Of a stretch of 64,000 nt of DNA, positions 43,553 through 53,533 are shown one piece after another. Made by a program: the position numbers and the translations under genes. The stretch is from the NCBI GenBank assembly GCA_023131225.1, contig JAGLZW010000010.1, positions 1 to 64,000 on the forward strand, in the 5' to 3' direction. The notes under the pieces were generated by a model. That model saw nothing but the letters and a program-made list of their open reading frames with translations. It was not told the DNA's origin and did not search any database. The stretch's first letter is position 1, and each line of letters starts with the position of its first letter. The stretch is from Candidatus Bathyarchaeota archaeon (GTDB taxonomy: Archaea; Thermoproteota; Bathyarchaeia; Bathyarchaeales; SOJC01).

Positions 43553-44454
43553 CTAAATTTGACGTTGTCGGTTTTGGCGCTTTAAACATTGATAGGCTCT
43601 TTAAGGTAAATAAGATAGCTGGAAGAGATGAGGAGAGTTTTGTTGTCGAATCCAAAGAATCTTGCGGTGGCTCAGCTGCCAACACCATTGTAGGTTTGGC
43701 GCGTTTGGGGTTAAAAACTGGATACATCGGCAAAGTTTCAGATGATCGTGAAGGGCAACTCTTGCTTGACGACTTTAATAAAGAGAACGTTGATACAAAG
43801 GGCATTGTTATTGCAAAGAGTGGACGAAGCGGTGTTGTTATGGGTTTTGTTGACGAACATGGTGAACGATCGCTTTATGTGGCTCCGGGGGTCAATGACA
43901 CCGTAGAGTTGAGAGAAATTAACAAAAATTATGTGAGAAAGGCTGGGTTTCTACATTTGACTTCTTTTGTGGGTGAAAAATCATTTGAAAGCCAGAAAGA
44001 AATTGTTGAACAGCTTCCAGAACGTGTCAGAGTGAGTTTTGATCCAGGTATGTTGTATGCTCAGAGGGGTTTGTCTTCGTTAAGACCTATTTTGAGACGA
44101 ACTTTCGTCATGCTTCCTAACGAAGTCGAGATGAAGCTGCTTACAGGCGAAGAATATGAAGATGGTGCTGAAATGTTGATAGCTGAAGGAGTTAAAGTTG
44201 TGGCAGTTAAACTAGGCAGGAAAGGGTGCTTTGTAACTGATGGCGAAGAAAGTCATGTAGTAGAGCCCTTTAAGGTAAGAGTTGTCGATACTACAGGTGC
44301 AGGTGACGCGTGGAATGCAGGTTTTCTTTATGGCTTACTTGGAGAAAATAGTTTGCTGGAGTGTGGGCGGCTTGGGAATTTTGTGGCGTCTAGGTGCATA
44401 ATGAAAATGGGAGCGAGAACTGGGCTTCCTCAACTCGCTGACTTGCATTTTTGA
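43549..44454 (+). CDS. PfkB/ribokinase-family sugar kinase
   Basis: Kinase of 301 residues. The N-terminal [15 protein letters not shown] block and the C-terminal [13 protein letters not shown] anion-hole motif with catalytic aspartate (near 258) are both intact. These enzymes phosphorylate sugars or nucleosides; no more specific motif is visible. It overlaps the Ftr-like gene by four nt (ATGA), so the two products are made together. A nucleoside substrate fits the purine surroundings. Confidence 0.87.
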   Translation: MTKFDVVGFGALNIDRLFKVNKIAGRDEESFVVESKESCGGSAANTIVGLARLGLKTGYIGKVSDDREGQLLLDDFNKENVDTKGIVIAKSGRSGVVMGFVDEHGERSLYVAPGVNDTVELREINKNYVRKAGFLHLTSFVGEKSFESQKEIVEQLPERVRVSFDPGMLYAQRGLSSLRPILRRTFVMLPNEVEMKLLTGEEYEDGAEMLIAEGVKVVAVKLGRKGCFVTDGEESHVVEPFKVRVVDTTGAGDAWNAGFLYGLLGENSLLECGRLGNFVASRCIMKMGARTGLPQLADLHF

Positions 44455-44504
44455 AAAGTCTAAAATAGATAAGAATTGGCTAATTGTAACTTGTTGGGCT
44501 CAAT

Positions 44505-45647
44505 ATGAGGATACTCGTTTTAGGTTGTGGAAATATCGGTTCTGTTATAGCGACCGATCTTGCTGAAAGTATGCTTTCAACTGAGATTGTTATTGCTGAT
44601 AAATGTCGAAGTAGGGCTGAGAAGGTAGCTGCTCTTATCCAAGAAAGGAATGTTGCTGGAATTCAATTGGATGCTTGTAATTACCGTGAACTGGTCGACA
44701 ACATGAAAATGTTCGATGTAGTAGTGGGGGCTTTACCAGGGGACATTGGTTATCAATCTGTCAAAGCTGCTATTGATGCAAACGTAGACTTCGTAGATGT
44801 TTCGTATATGCCAGAGAATCCTCTTACGCTAAATAAAGATGCAACAAAAGCCGGTGTGACGATCATACCTGACTGTGGAGTGGCACCCGGGATAAGCAAT
44901 GTGTTTATAGGCCATGCTATCAGCAAGCTCGATAATGTTGAAAGTGTTCATGTAATGGTTGGTGGTCTTCCAGAGGAATCAGTTCCCCCTCTGGGCTATA
45001 CGCTAACGTGGTCCACAGAAGGCCTTATCGACGAGTACACTAGAAAGGCGAAAATAGTTGAGAATGGTGAAGTGAAGGAAGTAGAGGCATTAACTGGACT
45101 GGAAGAAGTTGAATTTCCAGGCGCTGGCAAACTTGAGGCGTTTTATACTGATGGACTTAGGACACTGCTTCATACGATAGAAGATGTTAAGACAATGTGG
45201 GAGAAAACTCTCAGGTATCCAGGGCATGTTGAGAAGATAAGATTGCTGAAGGCTTTGGGCTTTTTTGATGAACGTCCTATAGAAGTCGAGAATGCTCGTC
45301 TGTCACCGCGAAAAATTACTGTTAAGCTCTTTGAGGCGAAGCTTCGGAGACCTGAGATTAAAGATATTCTGGCTATGAAAGTGGAAATAAGCGGAATGAA
45401 AGAGGGATTAAAAAAACGCTACATTTACCATCTTCTAGATCGTTACGATGAAAAACGTGGAGTGACGGCTATGGCAAGAACAACGGCGTACCCTGCCTCC
45501 ATCTTAGCTCAATTGACAGCTCAAGAAATCATAGAAGAAAAGGGTGTTGTCCCCTTAGAAAAGCTATGTGTTGAAGAAGAAATTTTCAATAAAATCCTAG
45601 CTGAACTGGAGAAACGGCATATTAAAATTGTGGAGAGCCCAGGCTAG
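44505..45647 (+). CDS. Saccharopine-dehydrogenase-family oxidoreductase
   Basis: Protein of 380 residues. It begins with the Rossmann GCGNIGSVIATDLAES and has VDVSYMPENPLTLN and DCGVAPGISNVFIGH, typical of the saccharopine dehydrogenase/carboxynorspermidine family. The exact reaction cannot be read from sequence; amino-acid dehydrogenase or lysine 6-dehydrogenase-like are options. It follows the PfkB-like gene by 50 nt and is convergent with purQ. Confidence 0.87.
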   Translation: MRILVLGCGNIGSVIATDLAESMLSTEIVIADKCRSRAEKVAALIQERNVAGIQLDACNYRELVDNMKMFDVVVGALPGDIGYQSVKAAIDANVDFVDVSYMPENPLTLNKDATKAGVTIIPDCGVAPGISNVFIGHAISKLDNVESVHVMVGGLPEESVPPLGYTLTWSTEGLIDEYTRKAKIVENGEVKEVEALTGLEEVEFPGAGKLEAFYTDGLRTLLHTIEDVKTMWEKTLRYPGHVEKIRLLKALGFFDERPIEVENARLSPRKITVKLFEAKLRRPEIKDILAMKVEISGMKEGLKKRYIYHLLDRYDEKRGVTAMARTTAYPASILAQLTAQEIIEEKGVVPLEKLCVEEEIFNKILAELEKRHIKIVESPG

Positions 45648-45655
45648 GTGTCTGG

Positions 45656-46474
45656 CTAAAATTTTTTTGTTAAATATTCAGCAACTGATTCAAAGATTAT
45701 TTTTCCATCACCAAAAGATAGCACAGTCTCATTTCTTGTCCAGTCGGGTAATTGCCATCCAAAATACGCTCGTTCAGGATGAGGCATCAAACCGAAAATT
45801 GTTCCTGAAGAATCGCAGATGCCTGCAATGTCGTGGAAAGATCCGTTTGGATTTGACGGATATTTCCCATCAGCGTATTCACCGTTACAGTGGCAGTATC
45901 TGAATACCAGTTGATCATTGTCCAGCAACTTTTCCAAATATTTTTTCTCGTTTTCTTTTGCAAACATGAAACGACCTTCTGAATGTGCTACAGGAATTCT
46001 AACAACAGAACCGGAGGGAAGCCCCTTTGTGAAGACACAGTGGCCTCTGCTTTCATTCTTAAGATAGGCCCATCGGCAATTGTAGCCTGAGGGTATGTTA
46101 GTTCCCAGAGCCGCTTCTGGAAATGGGCTAACGCCGTCAAATTGGGGCAGCAAGCCTGCTTCAACTAGAACTTGAAAGCCATTACATATTCCGAGAATCG
46201 GCCGTTCCCCATCCACAAACTTGTTAATATCTTCCCCCAGCTTTGCCATAATCCGTTTCGCCCAAATAGCGCCAGCGCGAACATAATCGCCATGGGAAAA
46301 ACCGCCTGGAATAACAAGAACGTTATAGTCAAGCAGGTTCTGTTGTTTGGCAAGCTGATTGAAATGGACAACTTCCGCTTTCATCCCAGAATCTTTGAAG
46401 GCTCGTTTAGTTTCGGCATCACAATTTGTTCCACCGACACGTAAAACACAGACACGAATTTCTTTACGCTTCAC
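45656..46474 (-). CDS. purQ: Phosphoribosylformylglycinamidine synthase subunit PurQ
   Basis: Glutaminase subunit of FGAM synthase, with a class I amidotransferase triad: Cys in LGICNGFQ, His in PHPERA and nearby Glu. The start is GTG 46474 within the purL stop (GTGA overlap) and GGAGG lies seven nt upstream; a longer frame to 46501 is not needed. About 272 residues. Last gene of purM, purS, purL, purQ. Confidence 0.93.
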   Translation of the reverse strand: MKRKEIRVCVLRVGGTNCDAETKRAFKDSGMKAEVVHFNQLAKQQNLLDYNVLVIPGGFSHGDYVRAGAIWAKRIMAKLGEDINKFVDGERPILGICNGFQVLVEAGLLPQFDGVSPFPEAALGTNIPSGYNCRWAYLKNESRGHCVFTKGLPSGSVVRIPVAHSEGRFMFAKENEKKYLEKLLDNDQLVFRYCHCNGEYADGKYPSNPNGSFHDIAGICDSSGTIFGLMPHPERAYFGWQLPDWTRNETVLSFGDGKIIFESVAEYLTKKF

Positions 46475-48849
46475 GTCTCTGCCTCCAAACCATGTTTCCA
46501 AACGTTTAAAAGTTCGTTTAAATCGGCATCTAATACCCTTTCATCTCTCAGACCATAGACACATAGGCAGCGTTCATCTGTTACTTCGCCTACGACAGCG
46601 CGAGAAATACCTCTCGTTATAGATTCAAAGTGGCCTGCTTGCCCTTTCAGCACCTCTACTAGAAATCTACTGTTCGACTCGGAAAAAAGCACAAAATCAT
46701 TTCTACCAGCATCTTCGGTTACTGGGACATTCTTTAACCAAATGTCCACACCATAGCCGCCGCTAAAAGCCATTTCAGCAGCAGCAACTGCAAGCCCACC
46801 CTCTGAAATGTCATGACAAGCCCTAACACAACCACCATCAATCGCCTCAACCATTACTTCCATTACGCGTTTCGCCTGAGGAACTCTAACTTTCGGAACC
46901 GACCTGCCCATAAAACCTTTCAGTCCATAATATTCTGAACCGCCCAACTCTGCAAAAGTTTGACCAACCACATAAAGCAAATTGCCAGGACACTTCAAGT
47001 CAAGTGAAACAGTTTTTCTAATATCAGGTATGATGCCTACGGCGGTGATCAGAAGCGTAGGTGTCACAGGACCTAATGGTGATTCGTTATAGAGACTGTC
47101 TTTTCCAGAGATAAAAGGAGTTCCGAATCCCTTTGCGAATTCGTAGCAGGCTTCACATGCCCTGACAAGGCTTCCCAACCTATCTGGCTTTTCTGGACTC
47201 CCCCAGACAAAGTTATCCAGCAAAGCAACTCGTCGCCCACCCACTGCAATGTTGTTTCTGATGGCTTCGTCAATAGCTGAGGCTGCCATCCAGTAGGGGT
47301 CTATTCTGCCATAGCAGGGGTTCATGCCGCATGAAATGGCGATTCCTTTCCAGCTCTCTTCTAGTGGCTTGATGACTGCTGCGTCGTTGGGTCCGCCAAA
47401 TTTTCCGTGTAAAGGTTTTAGGACGGTGTTTCCTTTTACCTCGTGATCGTAAGTGCGTACTACTTTTTCTCTGCTGGTGATGTTTGATGAAGCTAATAGT
47501 TTTAGAATGTATGGGTTTAGGTTACTTGGCTCTGGGAAAGTGGGTTCTTTGAATGTTACTTCATTCCATTTTGCAGTTCTTTCTGTTTTTGGTGGAGCAA
47601 ACAAGAAGTCTATGTTTAGATTTGCAACTTCATGATCTTCATAGTAAATCCTCAAAGCGTTGTCATCGGTAAACTCGCCGATAGGAGTGGCTTTGACGTC
47701 TTCTTCCCTGAATATTTCTATAACTTGTTCCAAGTTCTTTTTTGGAACGAGAAGTAGCATTCTTTCTTGCGATTCAGAAACATAAATCTCCCAAGGAGCC
47801 AACCCTTCATATTTCAAAGGAACTTTTTCCAACTCAACACGGGCACCACAGCCAAATCTACGTGCCATCTCTCCCACTGCACTTGACAAACCCCCTCCGC
47901 CTAGGTCGGTTATGGCTGAGCCAAGTCGTCTATCGCGAACCTCGATTATAGCTCGTTTCAGTTTTTCTTCTTCAATCGGATTGGCTATTTGAACTGCAGG
48001 ACGAGAAACCTCCTCCGACTCTTTGGTGAGTTCAGCGGAGGCAAAAGTCACGCCGTGAATTCCGTCTCGACCAGTTTTACCACCTGCAAGGAGAATTATG
48101 TCGCTTGGTTTCGCGTTTTTAACAAATTTGTCCTTTGGAAGCAATCCTATGCATCCGCAGTAGACCACAACGTTGCCCACGTAGCTTTCGTCAAAAAATA
48201 TTGCTCCGTTTACGGTGGGGATTCCCATGTTGTTGCCGTAGCATCCTATGCCTGCCACTACCCCTCTGAAGAGATATTTTGGATGTTTGACGCCTTGTGG
48301 AAGCTTATCGTAGTCGTAGTCTAGAGGACCGAATCCCAGAACGTCGGTGCAGGCAATGGGGTCAGCCCACACGCCTAATATATCTCTAATAACGCCTCCA
48401 GTGCCTGTTGCGGCGCCGCCGAAGGGTTCTATGGCGGAAGGGTGGTTGTGGGTTTCCACTTTCGCAGCGATTGCATAGTTTTCGTCAAATTCTATGATGC
48501 CTGCGTTGTCTTCGAATACAGAAATGCACCATGGTTGGTTCAGTTCGCTTGTTGCTTTAGCTATGTAGGTTTTAAACAAGTTTTGGATTTTGCCTTTGTC
48601 GGTGATTATGTTTCCTTTGAAGGTTTTGTGGAAGCAGTGTTCTGACCATGTTTGTCCGATTGTTTGGAGTTCTATGTCTGTTGGATTTCTGCCTTTCTTG
48701 GAGAAGTATTTTTTTACTGCCTTCATTTCTTCTAGGTTTAAGCCTATGCTGAGTTCTTGGCTGATTCTTAGCAGTTGTTTATCGTTTGTGTCTAGGATTT
48801 TTATTTCGTGGATTTCGAAAGGTGTTTTGTGACGAGTGAAGAGGGTCAT
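46471..48849 (-). CDS. purL: Phosphoribosylformylglycinamidine synthase subunit PurL
   Basis: Catalytic ATP-dependent subunit, 792 residues, of the small PurL type that works with PurS and PurQ. Typical blocks are TWSEHCFHKTFKG-like (GQTWSEHCFHKTF), KVETHNHPSAIEPFGGAATG, GKTGRDGIHG and GPLGPVTPTLL-like end. ATG start overlaps the purS stop by four nt and its stop overlaps the purQ start by four. The reaction turns FGAR into FGAM. Confidence 0.95.
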   Translation of the reverse strand: MTLFTRHKTPFEIHEIKILDTNDKQLLRISQELSIGLNLEEMKAVKKYFSKKGRNPTDIELQTIGQTWSEHCFHKTFKGNIITDKGKIQNLFKTYIAKATSELNQPWCISVFEDNAGIIEFDENYAIAAKVETHNHPSAIEPFGGAATGTGGVIRDILGVWADPIACTDVLGFGPLDYDYDKLPQGVKHPKYLFRGVVAGIGCYGNNMGIPTVNGAIFFDESYVGNVVVYCGCIGLLPKDKFVKNAKPSDIILLAGGKTGRDGIHGVTFASAELTKESEEVSRPAVQIANPIEEEKLKRAIIEVRDRRLGSAITDLGGGGLSSAVGEMARRFGCGARVELEKVPLKYEGLAPWEIYVSESQERMLLLVPKKNLEQVIEIFREEDVKATPIGEFTDDNALRIYYEDHEVANLNIDFLFAPPKTERTAKWNEVTFKEPTFPEPSNLNPYILKLLASSNITSREKVVRTYDHEVKGNTVLKPLHGKFGGPNDAAVIKPLEESWKGIAISCGMNPCYGRIDPYWMAASAIDEAIRNNIAVGGRRVALLDNFVWGSPEKPDRLGSLVRACEACYEFAKGFGTPFISGKDSLYNESPLGPVTPTLLITAVGIIPDIRKTVSLDLKCPGNLLYVVGQTFAELGGSEYYGLKGFMGRSVPKVRVPQAKRVMEVMVEAIDGGCVRACHDISEGGLAVAAAEMAFSGGYGVDIWLKNVPVTEDAGRNDFVLFSESNSRFLVEVLKGQAGHFESITRGISRAVVGEVTDERCLCVYGLRDERVLDADLNELLNVWKHGLEAET

Positions 48850-49097
48850 TTAGCTTCTTCAACCTGAAAAGTGTAGTTATCTTTAGTGGGATTGGCCAAC
48901 AGTTTTTTGCACATGTTTTCTACTTTGGTTTCTGCGTCGTTTCTGGAGTTTGCTTCTAGGGTTATTGTGTACATTTTGCTTACTCCGACGATTCTAACAA
49001 GGTAGGCGAGTTCTTTTAGAGAGCGTGTAGTTGTTTCTCCCTCTGGGTCAGAGTGGCCTGGTTTAAGGCTTACTTCCACTCGAGCTTTGTATAGCAT
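48846..49097 (-). CDS. purS: PurS, small subunit of FGAM synthase
   Basis: Protein of 83 residues that bridges PurL and PurQ. It shows the PurS pattern YKARVEVSLKPGHSDPEG and the helix DAETKVENMCKKLLANP. It begins 67 nt after purM and overlaps purL by four nt. Complete purS, purL and purQ confirm the three-subunit FGAM synthase. Confidence 0.92.
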   Translation of the reverse strand: MLYKARVEVSLKPGHSDPEGETTTRSLKELAYLVRIVGVSKMYTITLEANSRNDAETKVENMCKKLLANPTKDNYTFQVEEAK

Positions 49098-49164
49098 GAA
49101 ATATAGTTAAACAGTTAAAAATTTAAATCTTGTGTAAGCTAGATTTATATAAAAGTATAAAATG

Positions 49165-50238
49165 CTATTTGAGCACCAACTTTTTCCTTTTGTAAAGCGC
49201 TATGATTTTTTCCGTGGAGGTCGCCTTTCCAATGGGTTCTGCTTCAACTTTGCTTTTGTCCAGAACATCTAACACATCATCCTGCTTTCTTCTGTCTACA
49301 ACTATGGCGAATCCCCATCCCATGTTAAATGTTTTCAGCATTTCTTCATCACTAATGCCGCCTGATGTTTCTGCTGTTTTTTGCAGTAACCTAAAGATGG
49401 GTTGTGGCTTGAAATTGTTGAATTCGAATCCTACTCCCTTGGAGAACTTCATGAGCCTGTTAAATTTCAGATAGGCATCGCCAGTTATGTGGACGGCGCC
49501 TTTAATTTCGTGTTGCCTTACAACTTCCTGTAGCGATTTTACGTAGATTTTTGTGGGCTCTAAAGCCTCATAAATGAGCTCTTTCTCTAAGCCTTCTGGA
49601 ACATCATAAGGGTCGAATTTGCCGCCCCACTTCTTGAACAAAACTTTCCTAGCTAATGTGATGCCGTTGCTGTGAATGCCAGAGCTTCTGATACCTATAA
49701 CAACGTCTTCTGGTTTGATTTCGGTACCAAGTATTATGTTGTCCTTGTCCACCTCACCGATGCACGCAACTATCATGTCGAAACCTTTGCCTTCTTTAAG
49801 TCCCTTTATGATTTCCGCAACATCACCAATTTCGCCCCCTGCCACGATACATTGGGACTCGACGGCGCCTTCCACTATGCCCTTCATCCACTCCTCCACC
49901 AGAAACGGATCAGATATTTGAGCGTGAATGTTGTCAGCAATGGCTAGTGGATTAGCGCCAGATCTGATCACATCGTTTACAACCATCGCCACGCCGTCAA
50001 TGCCTATCGTATCGTATTTATCAGCTAGTTGCGCCAAGAGGACTTTAGTGCCAACTCCTTCTATGGCGAGGTCGAGGTATCTATCGCTTATTGGAAAAAC
50101 ATTGCCATAAGGAAGCTGCAAAACTTCTCCGTAAATACTAAACTTGTAGGTTCGCCTTAGCATTTTCAAAGCCGTCTTTGACTTTGCCCTCAGTTCTCTG
50201 TCAACACCAGATTCGGCATAAGTTAACTTCTTTGACAT
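49165..50238 (-). CDS. purM: Phosphoribosylformylglycinamidine cyclo-ligase PurM
   Basis: Makes AIR from FGAM, the step after PurL. The 357-residue protein has MSKKLTYAESGVDRE, the GVGTKVLLAQ block, VNDVIRSGANPLAIAD, and ITGDAYLKFNRL. I start at ATG 50238 because GGTGG is five nt upstream; ATG 50247 is in frame but without SD. First gene of the minus-strand purine operon; its promoter lies in the gap to 50347. Confidence 0.95.
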   Translation of the reverse strand: MSKKLTYAESGVDRELRAKSKTALKMLRRTYKFSIYGEVLQLPYGNVFPISDRYLDLAIEGVGTKVLLAQLADKYDTIGIDGVAMVVNDVIRSGANPLAIADNIHAQISDPFLVEEWMKGIVEGAVESQCIVAGGEIGDVAEIIKGLKEGKGFDMIVACIGEVDKDNIILGTEIKPEDVVIGIRSSGIHSNGITLARKVLFKKWGGKFDPYDVPEGLEKELIYEALEPTKIYVKSLQEVVRQHEIKGAVHITGDAYLKFNRLMKFSKGVGFEFNNFKPQPIFRLLQKTAETSGGISDEEMLKTFNMGWGFAIVVDRRKQDDVLDVLDKSKVEAEPIGKATSTEKIIALYKRKKLVLK

Positions 50239-50347
50239 GCGGTCCACCCATCACAAGAGCAACAGCTATCTCGTTTGATTATTCTAAGCCTAACATTAAA
50301 AACTTTAAACTAGCCTTTTCCTATTTGATGTATGAAGGGTATGTTAT

Positions 50348-51007
50348 TTGAAAATCTTGGCGGCTACAGACTTTCATGGCGATGTTGAGGCATTTCAAAA
50401 AGTTTCTTTGAAGGCAAAGCGGAACCATGTGAATATGATTGCTGTGTGCGGGGATGTGACGCATTTTGGTTCTGTGCAACAAGCCAAAAAACTACTTTCC
50501 TCTTTACTTGCCACAAAGTCTTCAGTATTGTTTGTGCCAGGAAACTGTGACCCCCCTACATTGGCAGAAGAAAAAATAGAGACAATAGAGTCCATCCACG
50601 GAAAATGCAAGCAAATTGGCAACACCAATTTCTTTGGTGTAGGAGGTTCTTCGCCAAGTCCTTTCGATACACCCTTCGAACTTACAGAAACAGAGATTGC
50701 CAATATTCTGGAACAAGGCTATAACTCTTGCCAAGCCAATCACAGAACCATTTTGATTTCACACCCTCCACCTAAAGACACAAAGGTAGATGTAACATCT
50801 GCAGGCGAACATGCAGGAAGCTTCAGCGTAAGAGAATTCATAGAAAAAACAAACCTGAATCTAGTGCTATGCGGTCACATCCATGAAGCAACTGGAATAG
50901 ACAGAATAAATGATACCATCATAGTTAACCCAGGACCTGCAAGACACGGAAAATGCGCATTGATTGACTTTGGCGAAAGCATAAATGTCAGACTAGAATC
51001 CCTATAA
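50348..51007 (+). CDS. YfcE-type metallophosphoesterase
   Basis: Calcineurin-like phosphoesterase of 219 residues. Metal-binding motifs are ATDFHGD (D, H), GDVTHFG, GNCD, SHPPP and GHIH, all in order. TTG start. Such enzymes cleave phosphodiesters of small nucleotides in vitro; the physiological substrate is unknown. It is divergent from purM and 104 nt before hypF. Confidence 0.92.
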   Translation: MKILAATDFHGDVEAFQKVSLKAKRNHVNMIAVCGDVTHFGSVQQAKKLLSSLLATKSSVLFVPGNCDPPTLAEEKIETIESIHGKCKQIGNTNFFGVGGSSPSPFDTPFELTETEIANILEQGYNSCQANHRTILISHPPPKDTKVDVTSAGEHAGSFSVREFIEKTNLNLVLCGHIHEATGIDRINDTIIVNPGPARHGKCALIDFGESINVRLESL

Positions 51008-51111
51008 CAGCCCAAAACCATCCTCTATTATTAGATTTCCAACATCACGAAACAAAAAGCGTAAAGTATTTTGGGTTCCCAAGACTGCAAATTGAAAAGG
51101 AGCACAAACCA

Positions 51112-53388
51112 GTGCGTGCAGAAATCAAAGCCCTCGGCATCGTTCAAGGAGTAGGATTTCGTCCTTTCATCTACCGGATAGCCACCGCAAACAACCTTAA
51201 AGGCTACGTTAGGAACCGTGGCGATGCAGGTGTAGAAATTGTTGCAGAGGGCAGAGAACTCGACATAAATCATTTTCTGAATGACTTGGAAAAGAAGAGA
51301 CCGCCCCTCGCCTGCATTTACAAAACACTCATACGTTATAAGAAAGACACAGGAAGCTTCAACGAGTTCACCATCCTCAAAAGCTCTGAAGCAAAGGAAC
51401 TAGCAGGCTCAGCAATTCCACCAGACATCGCCATATGCAACGAATGTCTAAAAGAACTTCGTAACCATTCAGATCCGAGACACGATTACTTCTTTATCAC
51501 ATGCACCAACTGCGGTCCACGCTACACAACAATCCGCAAACTGCCCTACGACAGGCAAAACACCACAATGCAAGATTTCAAAATGTGCGAGTTCTGCAAA
51601 ACAGAGTACACAAACCCCGCTAACAGAAGATTCCACGCCCAAACAGTGGCCTGCCCCAAATGCGGACCACAAGCATACCTAACGACAAACAAAGGCGAAC
51701 CTGTACCCCTTAAAGACCCAATACGTGAAGCAGGGTGTCTGCTAGAGGAAGGACATGTACTCGCAATCAAAGGCTACGGCGGTTTTCACGTAGCAACCGC
51801 GACAACCAAAGACGACCCCATACGCAGACTTAGAAAGGTTAAGCACAGAACCCAAAAGCCCTTCGCCATCATGGCACGAAACCTACAAACAGTTCGCACC
51901 TTTGCAAACGTTAGCCAAAAAAAGGCAGAGATATTATCTTCACATGCAAGGCCAATAGTGCTCCTAGACAAAGCAGAAAACTACTATCTTTCAGAACTAG
52001 TCGCACCGAGCCTACATAACGTCGGTGTAATGCTGCCATACACCGGATTGCATGTAATGCTGTTTGATCAAGTAAAAGAACCGGCATTTGTTATGACCAG
52101 TGCAAATCCTCCAAGCCAACCAATAATCGCAGAAAATGTCGAAGCTTTGAAGACGCTGGGCTCTACAGTTGACTATTTCTTGTTTCACAACAGAGCAATT
52201 GCCCAAAGATGCGACGACTCGGTCATCCGTCTGCACAACACAAAAATGAGCTTCATCCGAAGATCGCGAGGATACGCCCCCACGCCTATCAATCTCAAAC
52301 ATTCATTCAGCAAGTGTGTTTTGGGTGTAGGTGCAGAAGAAAATGTAACCTCTTGTATCCTGTGGCATGATAAGGCTTTCATGTCCCAATACGTAGGTGA
52401 TGTAGAAAACCTTGAAACTTTCACTTTCTTAAAAAGGACAATTCGCCACTTGATGCTACTGACAAATGCGAAAATCGACGCAGTAGCCTGTGACTTACAT
52501 CCAAAATTCGCCACGACAAGACTAGCTCAAGAAATAGCAGACCAAGTAGATTGCTCAGTTACACCTGTTCAACATCATCATGCGCACATGCTTTCCTTGA
52601 TGGGAGAACACGGTTTGGACGAGATTGTCGGAATCGTCTGCGATGGCTATGGCTATGGAGAGAACGGAAAACCTTGGGGAGGCGAAGTTCTCCATTGTAC
52701 CCAAGACTGTTTTAAACGAGTTGGCCATCTTCAGGAACAACTCCTAGTTGGAGGCGACTTAGCAGCCCGCTATCCCCTTCGAATGGCAGCGGGAATACTA
52801 GACGACGTAGTAAACATTGGAAACTGGCTTCTAAAAAGAAGCAAATATCTCCCTCATGGAAGAGAAGAAGCGCAAGCAATAATTAGCCAACTTAACAGCA
52901 AACACCCCCCCTTAGCCACCACAAGCTGTGGACGAGTTTTAGACGCTGTCTCAGCAATCTTAGACATTTGTCATGAAAGGACATATCAGGGGGAACCAGC
53001 GATGAAGCTGGAAGCAGCAGCAACACATGGTCAGGATGTGCTTAAGCTGCAACCAGAGATTGAAAATGAGGTTCTTGACACGACTGGCATTGTATGGGCT
53101 GTTTTCGAGGCAAAAGACGAGTTTTCAGCTGCAGATTTGGCGTACTCCACCCAGTCTTACTTGGCAAAGGGCCTGGCTCAACTTGCAGTTGGAGCAGCGC
53201 AGAAAATGGGAATAAAGGCAATAGGATTCTCCGGCGGCGTAGCCTACAACAAACACATAACATCTGCCATAAAGAAGCTTGTGGAAAAAAACGGGATTGG
53301 ATTTTATGTGCACGAATCGCTCCCAGCTGGCGATGGTGGAATTTCCTTCGGGCAAGCTCTCGCAGCCGTAATTTGCGCTAGCGGCTGA
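51112..53388 (+). CDS. hypF: Carbamoyltransferase HypF (NiFe hydrogenase maturation)
   Basis: Makes the cyanide ligand precursor of NiFe hydrogenase: transfers carbamoyl phosphate through carbamoyl-AMP to HypE. Domains in order are acylphosphatase (GIVQGVGFRPFIYR), two zinc-finger-like CNECLKEL and CTNCGPRYT units, YrdC-like, and Kae1-like (HHHAHM and GFSGGVAYN). 758 residues is the normal length. GTG start with GGAG. hypC and hypD lie 5 kb downstream, beyond the accessory stretch. Confidence 0.95.
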   Translation: MRAEIKALGIVQGVGFRPFIYRIATANNLKGYVRNRGDAGVEIVAEGRELDINHFLNDLEKKRPPLACIYKTLIRYKKDTGSFNEFTILKSSEAKELAGSAIPPDIAICNECLKELRNHSDPRHDYFFITCTNCGPRYTTIRKLPYDRQNTTMQDFKMCEFCKTEYTNPANRRFHAQTVACPKCGPQAYLTTNKGEPVPLKDPIREAGCLLEEGHVLAIKGYGGFHVATATTKDDPIRRLRKVKHRTQKPFAIMARNLQTVRTFANVSQKKAEILSSHARPIVLLDKAENYYLSELVAPSLHNVGVMLPYTGLHVMLFDQVKEPAFVMTSANPPSQPIIAENVEALKTLGSTVDYFLFHNRAIAQRCDDSVIRLHNTKMSFIRRSRGYAPTPINLKHSFSKCVLGVGAEENVTSCILWHDKAFMSQYVGDVENLETFTFLKRTIRHLMLLTNAKIDAVACDLHPKFATTRLAQEIADQVDCSVTPVQHHHAHMLSLMGEHGLDEIVGIVCDGYGYGENGKPWGGEVLHCTQDCFKRVGHLQEQLLVGGDLAARYPLRMAAGILDDVVNIGNWLLKRSKYLPHGREEAQAIISQLNSKHPPLATTSCGRVLDAVSAILDICHERTYQGEPAMKLEAAATHGQDVLKLQPEIENEVLDTTGIVWAVFEAKDEFSAADLAYSTQSYLAKGLAQLAVGAAQKMGIKAIGFSGGVAYNKHITSAIKKLVEKNGIGFYVHESLPAGDGGISFGQALAAVICASG

Positions 53389-53533
53389 TTTGAGTCAACA
53401 TGCACATCCATTAGAACATGAGGAAAACTGTCACACCACAGAAACCGCACGCCCTTTTTTCACATATTTGTGTATGTAATAAGAAAGAGTTAATTTGAGG
53501 ATTGTATTCTTCTCCATGGCTTCCTGTCATCAT